Assembly: GCF_007989805.1 (NCBI RefSeq)
Contig: NZ_BJUB01000002.1
Location: 310,001 to 374,000, forward strand
Reading direction: 5' to 3'
Length of the DNA: 64,000 nt
Source of the DNA: Cellulomonas xylanilytica
Lineage (GTDB): Bacteria > Actinomycetota > Actinomycetes > Actinomycetales > Cellulomonadaceae
Positions 60,224-64,000 of the stretch are shown here, piece by piece. The notes under the pieces are model-generated. The model had not been told where the DNA came from, ran no database searches, and saw only the letters and a list, made by a program, of their open reading frames with translations. Positions within the stretch are counted from its first letter, which is position 1; every line of letters begins with the position of its first letter. Both the position numbers and the translations under genes were made by a program.

Positions 60224-61051
60224 CTAGAGACCCGTCTGGCTCACGCCGTACTCGGCCTGCTCGGGTGTGAACTGCGCGCCGTACTCGCTCGTGAGCTGGT
60301 CGAGCAGCCCTTGCCGCGAGAAGGACGTGAACTCGAGATAGGACTTCGCCGCCTCGACCGCCTCGGCGTTCCAGTCCACTCCTCCCTCGGCCTCCAGGCG
60401 GGCGACGGCGAACTCGGCGTCAGCAGCGGGGAAGCCTGCGCCGTACTCGCTCGTGAGCTGGCCGAGGAGGCCGGCGCGAGAGAAGGCGGTGAAGCTCAGG
60501 TAGGACTCGGCCGACCTATACGCGTTCTGCTGGGAAACGGTGCCCTTGGCGGCTTCGGCTGCTGCAGCGGCAGCCGCCTCCTGCTCGGCGGCAACCCGGT
60601 CGGCCTCGGCCTCCGCTGCGTCCTCCGCAGCCTTCTGCTCGGCGGCGACTCGATCCGCCTCCTCTTCGGCCGCGAGCTCCTCGGCAGACGGCCCTTCGGG
60701 TGCCGTCTGCTCCACTGCGCCGGCGGCGACCGGACCAGTTGACTCGCTGGCCGGCTCGTCGCCGCCATTGAGCGATCCGATGACGATGCTCAGCACCACG
60801 AGGCCGATCGGAATGATGAAGCGCTTCTTCTTGAACCAAGGCCGCTGCAACCCGCTCGCGGCGACCACCGAGGGAGCTGCGCCGTGCGACAGGCCGACCG
60901 GCTCGGTCGGAGCTGCGGTCGCATCGTCGATCCACAGCTGCCACCCGTGCGGTGCGGCCGGCCAGCTAGGGTCCGGCCTCCAGCCGGGCTCGGGGGTCCA
61001 CCCGTCGGGAGCCGCCGGCCAGCCGGGAGCAGGGTTGAAGCGTGCAGGCAT
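60224..61051 (-). CDS. membrane protein with two Ltp-type domains
   Basis: A 275-residue protein. The first 45 residues are Pro/Trp-rich with a repeated P-x-W-P-A-A-P-x-G-W unit. One membrane helix (about 78-96) follows. Then comes an Ala/Glu/Arg-rich probable coiled coil (about 118-170). Two tandem copies of the Ltp domain end the protein (AESYLSFTAFSRAGLLGQL...SEYGAGF and AKSYLEFTSFSRQGLLDQL...SEYGAQF). The Ltp domain was named for a phage-encoded lipoprotein that blocks phage DNA entry. Here it is membrane-anchored without a lipobox. ATG 61051. Confidence 0.82.
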   Translation of the reverse strand: MPARFNPAPGWPAAPDGWTPEPGWRPDPSWPAAPHGWQLWIDDATAAPTEPVGLSHGAAPSVVAASGLQRPWFKKKRFIIPIGLVVLSIVIGSLNGGDEPASESTGPVAAGAVEQTAPEGPSAEELAAEEEADRVAAEQKAAEDAAEAEADRVAAEQEAAAAAAAEAAKGTVSQQNAYRSAESYLSFTAFSRAGLLGQLTSEYGAGFPAADAEFAVARLEAEGGVDWNAEAVEAAKSYLEFTSFSRQGLLDQLTSEYGAQFTPEQAEYGVSQTGL

Positions 61052-61122
61052 GTGCGTGCGTCCTTACGTCGATGAGAAGTGCGAAGTGACATAATCATCG
61101 ATCGTGGGATCCCTGCGACGTA

Positions 61123-61136
61123 GGGACCTAGGTCCC
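61123..61136. promoter_or_regulatory. perfect 14-bp palindrome between divergent genes
   Basis: GGGACCTAGGTCCC, in the gap between the Ltp-domain gene (start 61051, minus) and the papain/MIR gene (start 61261, plus). The half-site GGGAC and the 4-bp centre match the spacing of DevR/DosR boxes (GGGAC-4-GTCCC), so a response-regulator site is possible. Confidence 0.4.
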
Positions 61137-61260
61137 CCGAGTGCACCAGCCTGTGAGTCACCCTGTGTATCTCACCCAGCCCCGTCCACTCCTTCATGTC
61201 ACCCTCGACACGAGGGTGCCGCACGCGGACGTGCGGTTGGCAGGGACGAGAGGGATGGCG

Positions 61261-62469
61261 ATGCCGGAGCAGGTCCTCACGGGTCGGGCGGTCGGGTTCG
61301 ACCCCGCCACCCACGGCTTCGCGTTCTCCAACGCGTTCGTCAACGAGGTGCTCACGCTGCCCAACGGCGCGAAGATCACCACGGCCGGCCGGTGCGGCGG
61401 GATGGCGTACGCGGCCCTCGACTACTTCCTCGCCGGTCAGCCCGTCCCCACGTGGCGCTCCGACCTCTGGGCTCCCAGCCGCGTCCCGCCGGACGGCCAC
61501 TGGCTGGCGCAGCTGTTCACCCAGCGCCTGCGGGACTCGTTCTTCACCGGCTCCGCGGCCAAGTTCGTCACGTGGTCCATGCACTCCGACGACGAGACGT
61601 GGGTGTTCAAGGGCGTGACGCGCTGGACCAAGGAGGAGGAGCTGCCCCGCCTCATCGCCTCGATCGACGCCGGCCGGCCCGTCGTCCTCGGCCTGGTCGT
61701 CGCCCGCAACCTCGCCGCGATCGGCGACAACCACCAGGTCGTCGCGTACGGCTACGAGCAGGACCGCGCCACCGGCCGCACCACGGTGCTCATCCACGAC
61801 AGCAACTCGCCCCGCAAGGCGGTGACGCTCACGTCCGAGGCCGACCAGCACGACTGGACCGCATCCAACGGCCCGACCTGGCGGGGGTTCTTCCTGCAGG
61901 ACTACACCCCGCGCCGGCCTCGCGTCCTGACCAAGAAGGCGCCCGACGGCAAGGCCCCCGTGTCCACCGGTGACACCGTCAAGCTCTCCCACGTCTGGAC
62001 CGGGCTGACCCTGCACTCCCACGACCTGCCCTACACCCACCCCGGATCCGACGGCCTCCAGCAGGTCACCTGCTTCGCCGGGTCCGACGACAACGACCGG
62101 TGGCTGCTGGTCGGGACCGCCGGCACACCCGCCGGCACCGACCTGCACGACGGGTCGGTCGTCCGCCTGCGGCACGTCTCCACCGGCCGGTGGCTCCGCA
62201 GCACCGCCGGGGTGCGGTCACCGCTCTCGCAGCAGCAGCAGGTCAGCGCCTCGGACACGGCCGACGCCTCCGCGGACTGGCGGGTCGAGGTCGTCGACGC
62301 CCGGCCGTGGACCGCCGGCGCCCGGGTCCGCCTGGTGCACGTCGCGACGGACACGGCTCTGCACTCCCACCGGGCGTCCGACCCGCGGCTCACCGCCGGT
62401 CAGCAGGAGGTCACCGGCTTCCGCAAGCGCGACGTCAACGACTGGTGGACGGTCCTCGAGCTGAGCTAG
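61261..62469 (+). CDS. papain-fold-like peptidase domain fused to a MIR domain
   Basis: A 402-residue protein without a clear signal peptide. The N-terminal half has the layout of a papain-fold cysteine peptidase: AGRCGGMAYAAL (Cys45), DNHQVVAYGYE (His158) and LIHDSNSP (Asp180/Asn182). The C-terminal half (about 230-402) is beta-trefoil of the MIR type: DTVKLSHVWTGLTLHSH and VRLVHVATDTALHSH followed by QQVT and QQEVTGF, typical of MIR repeats in protein O-mannosyltransferases and SDF2. ATG 61261 has GAGAGGG six bases upstream. Its stop shares bases with the convergent hydrolase stop. It may act on or bind glycoproteins. Confidence 0.7.
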   Translation: MPEQVLTGRAVGFDPATHGFAFSNAFVNEVLTLPNGAKITTAGRCGGMAYAALDYFLAGQPVPTWRSDLWAPSRVPPDGHWLAQLFTQRLRDSFFTGSAAKFVTWSMHSDDETWVFKGVTRWTKEEELPRLIASIDAGRPVVLGLVVARNLAAIGDNHQVVAYGYEQDRATGRTTVLIHDSNSPRKAVTLTSEADQHDWTASNGPTWRGFFLQDYTPRRPRVLTKKAPDGKAPVSTGDTVKLSHVWTGLTLHSHDLPYTHPGSDGLQQVTCFAGSDDNDRWLLVGTAGTPAGTDLHDGSVVRLRHVSTGRWLRSTAGVRSPLSQQQQVSASDTADASADWRVEVVDARPWTAGARVRLVHVATDTALHSHRASDPRLTAGQQEVTGFRKRDVNDWWTVLELS

Positions 62470-63917
62470 CCCACCCAGACCTCCTCGGCCGGCACGACGC
62501 TGCCGACCAGCGTCGGGAAGGCCGTCGGCCCGAACGCCACGTTGAACCCGCCGTCGACCACGACGTCGTCGTCGGTGACCGTCGCCGTGAGCGTCACGAC
62601 GAACGGCGACTCGACGAACCGGGCGGTCAGCACGTAGGTGTCGGGCGTCGTCCACGCGCCGCTGACCAGCACGTCCTCCGGGATGCGGCGGCGCGCGGTC
62701 GTCCGGGTCAGCACCGGTTCGGCGTGCCCGACCGAGACGATCACGGTCTCCTCCTCGTGGTCGACCGTCAGTCGGTCGTGCCCGTCGGCCGTCTCGAGGA
62801 CGGCGTTGCGGATGCCGAGGGTGTTCGGCTCGAACGTGATGGTCCGGCCGTGCAGACGACTGCCCGTGGGAGAGGTCGGAGCGCCGTGCGGGGGGTCGAG
62901 ACGCAGCGTCCCCAGCCGGTCCGCCAGCAGGCGCCGACCGTCGGGGTCCTCCGGGAGCGGAGCCTCGGACAAGCCGGGCAGCAGGTGCTCCCAGACGAGC
63001 GCGAGCTGGCCGTGCATGTCGCCGACCCCCGACGTCGTCACGACCACGACGTCCTGCTCGGGCAGCACCACGCAGAACTGGCCGAAGGCGCCGTCGCCCC
63101 GGTAGCTGCCGTGCCGCCCGCGCCAGAACTGGTAGCCGTAGCCCTGCGCCCAGTCGATGTCCGGGTTGGTGTCGTTGGGCACCTGAGCGCGCGTCGCCTC
63201 GCCCACCCAGCCCTCGGGGAGCACCCGGCTCCCGTCCCAGATCCCGTCCTGCAGGTACAGCTGGCCGAACACCGCGATGTCCTCGGTGGTCGCCGACATC
63301 CCGGTGCCCCCGGCGTCGACCCCCGTCGGCGACTGCAGCCACGTCGCCCCCTCGATGCCGAGCGGCTCGAGCAGCCGCGGGCCGAGGTAGTCGAGCAGAC
63401 GCTGGCCGGTCACCTTCTGCACCAGGGCCGCGAGCATGTGCGTGCCCGCCGTGTTGTAGACGAAGAACGTGCCGGGCTCGTGCTCCACGGGCTCCGCCAG
63501 GAACGCCCGCACCCAGTCGCCCGTCGCGTTCACCCGCTGGGTGGGGTCGTCCGCGTGCCCCGTGGTCATCGTCAGCAGGTCCCTGACCCGCATCCGCCGC
63601 AGGTTCTCGTCCGGGTCAGCCGGTGCCTCGTCGGCGAAGTGGTCGAGGACGAGGTCGTCCACGCCGACCAGGCCCTCGGTGACCGCGAACCCGACTGCCG
63701 TGGACGTGAAGCTCTTGCTCAGGGAGTACAGCTCGTGCAGCCGCTCGGGCCCGAACGGCGCCGACCACCCCTCCGCGACGACCGACCCGCGCCGCACCAC
63801 CATCACCGAGTGCAGCTCCGGCCAGCCGTCGAGGGCCTCGACCAGCCGCAGGAGCGCCCGCGGGTCGACCCCCTGCTCCTCCGGGGTGGACCGTGGCAGG
63901 CGTCGTCGTCCAGGCAT
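62466..63917 (-). CDS. serine hydrolase of the beta-lactamase fold (class C-like)
   Basis: A 483-residue protein of the beta-lactamase/esterase EstB superfamily. The nucleophile motif SLSKS (S-x-x-K) is near residue 66 and the Y-x-N motif VYNTAG near residue 155. The region around HGSYRGDGAFGQ near 270 is where the third motif of the family lies. The C-terminal 150 residues are a beta-rich domain. No signal peptide is visible, so it is probably a cytoplasmic esterase or peptidase. ATG 63917. The last bases overlap the MIR gene tail to tail (CTAG shared). Confidence 0.85.
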   Translation of the reverse strand: MPGRRRLPRSTPEEQGVDPRALLRLVEALDGWPELHSVMVVRRGSVVAEGWSAPFGPERLHELYSLSKSFTSTAVGFAVTEGLVGVDDLVLDHFADEAPADPDENLRRMRVRDLLTMTTGHADDPTQRVNATGDWVRAFLAEPVEHEPGTFFVYNTAGTHMLAALVQKVTGQRLLDYLGPRLLEPLGIEGATWLQSPTGVDAGGTGMSATTEDIAVFGQLYLQDGIWDGSRVLPEGWVGEATRAQVPNDTNPDIDWAQGYGYQFWRGRHGSYRGDGAFGQFCVVLPEQDVVVVTTSGVGDMHGQLALVWEHLLPGLSEAPLPEDPDGRRLLADRLGTLRLDPPHGAPTSPTGSRLHGRTITFEPNTLGIRNAVLETADGHDRLTVDHEEETVIVSVGHAEPVLTRTTARRRIPEDVLVSGAWTTPDTYVLTARFVESPFVVTLTATVTDDDVVVDGGFNVAFGPTAFPTLVGSVVPAEEVWVG

Positions 63918-63981
63918 GCACCCACCCTGCCATCCGCCTCCCACCCCCGCCCCACCAGCCCCGCGCCGCGCGCCACCGCCG

Positions 63982-63991
63982 CGAGCTCGTC
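63982..63991. repeat. partial GACGAGCTCG-family repeat at the window edge
   Basis: CGAGCTCGTC, followed by ACTCGGCGC, looks like the first arm of the repeat family seen at 21489-21539 and 31914-31983. The partner arm would lie beyond the window. Confidence 0.35.
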
Positions 63992-64000
63992 ACTCGGCGC

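Noticed and set aside
1..64000. tRNA or rRNA genes, insertion sequences, integrase or attachment sites
   Set aside because: None seen: no tRNA-like cloverleaf, transposase or integrase frame, or terminal inverted repeats with target duplications.

Overview
The window is high-GC DNA with strong G/C third-position bias, GTG starts, tight ATGA/GTGA/TGATG gene overlaps and many LacI-family regulators. This points to an actinobacterium. The cellulolytic gene flavour (secreted CBM32-like proteins, GH42, PL11, LacI sites built on AGCGCT) suggests a Cellulomonas-like member of the Micrococcales, but no 16S or marker gene is present to prove it.

Most of the window is a plant-cell-wall (pectin / rhamnogalacturonan) utilisation island. 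Left part (0.8-9.2 kb): uronate catabolism, with a uxaC-eda-kdgK operon divergent from a lacI-uxuB operon, followed by a Gfo/Idh oxidoreductase plus sugar-phosphate isomerase operon. At 9.5-13.4 kb lies an SDR / FAD-oxidoreductase / SGNH-esterase operon of unknown pathway. At 15-21.4 kb is a complete L-rhamnose set (rhaM-rhaI-rhaEW, then a hairpin and rhaB) divergent from a LacI regulator, followed by a second Gfo/Idh gene and a GH42 beta-galactosidase.

The middle (25-32 kb) is more housekeeping: a YcaQ-like winged-helix protein, a NatAB-like ABC exporter, GNAT, DUF6157, a family A DNA polymerase and membrane proteins. Carbohydrate genes resume at 32 kb: a cupin / DUF6807 / Gfo-Idh operon, a sugar ABC importer with a YesL-like protein (36.3-40.3 kb), lldD, and a secreted rhamnogalacturonan lyase interrupted by one in-frame amber codon. 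Then come a Gfo/Idh gene with an unusual LacI-DUF6807 fusion regulator, divergent from a second sugar ABC importer (50.8-54.0 kb). Last is a LacI regulator divergent from two secreted CBM32-like proteins. The right end holds an Ltp-like membrane protein, a papain-fold-plus-MIR-domain protein and a beta-lactamase-fold hydrolase.

The logic is readable from operators. A TGMAANCGNATTC-type site lies in front of the uronate genes and the first ABC importer. A TGAAWCGATTCA-type site lies in front of the rhamnose genes, the Gfo/GH42 pair, lldD and the lyase. Together these suggest that secreted lyase and esterases cut rhamnogalacturonan, ABC importers bring in oligomers, and rhamnose and uronates are then catabolised in parallel, with L-lactate from rhamnose oxidised by LldD. 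The dehydratase that makes KDG and a GH105/GH28-type intracellular hydrolase are not in the window. A family of exactly 44-bp palindromic repeats (six copies) and a second hairpin repeat family lie between genes.
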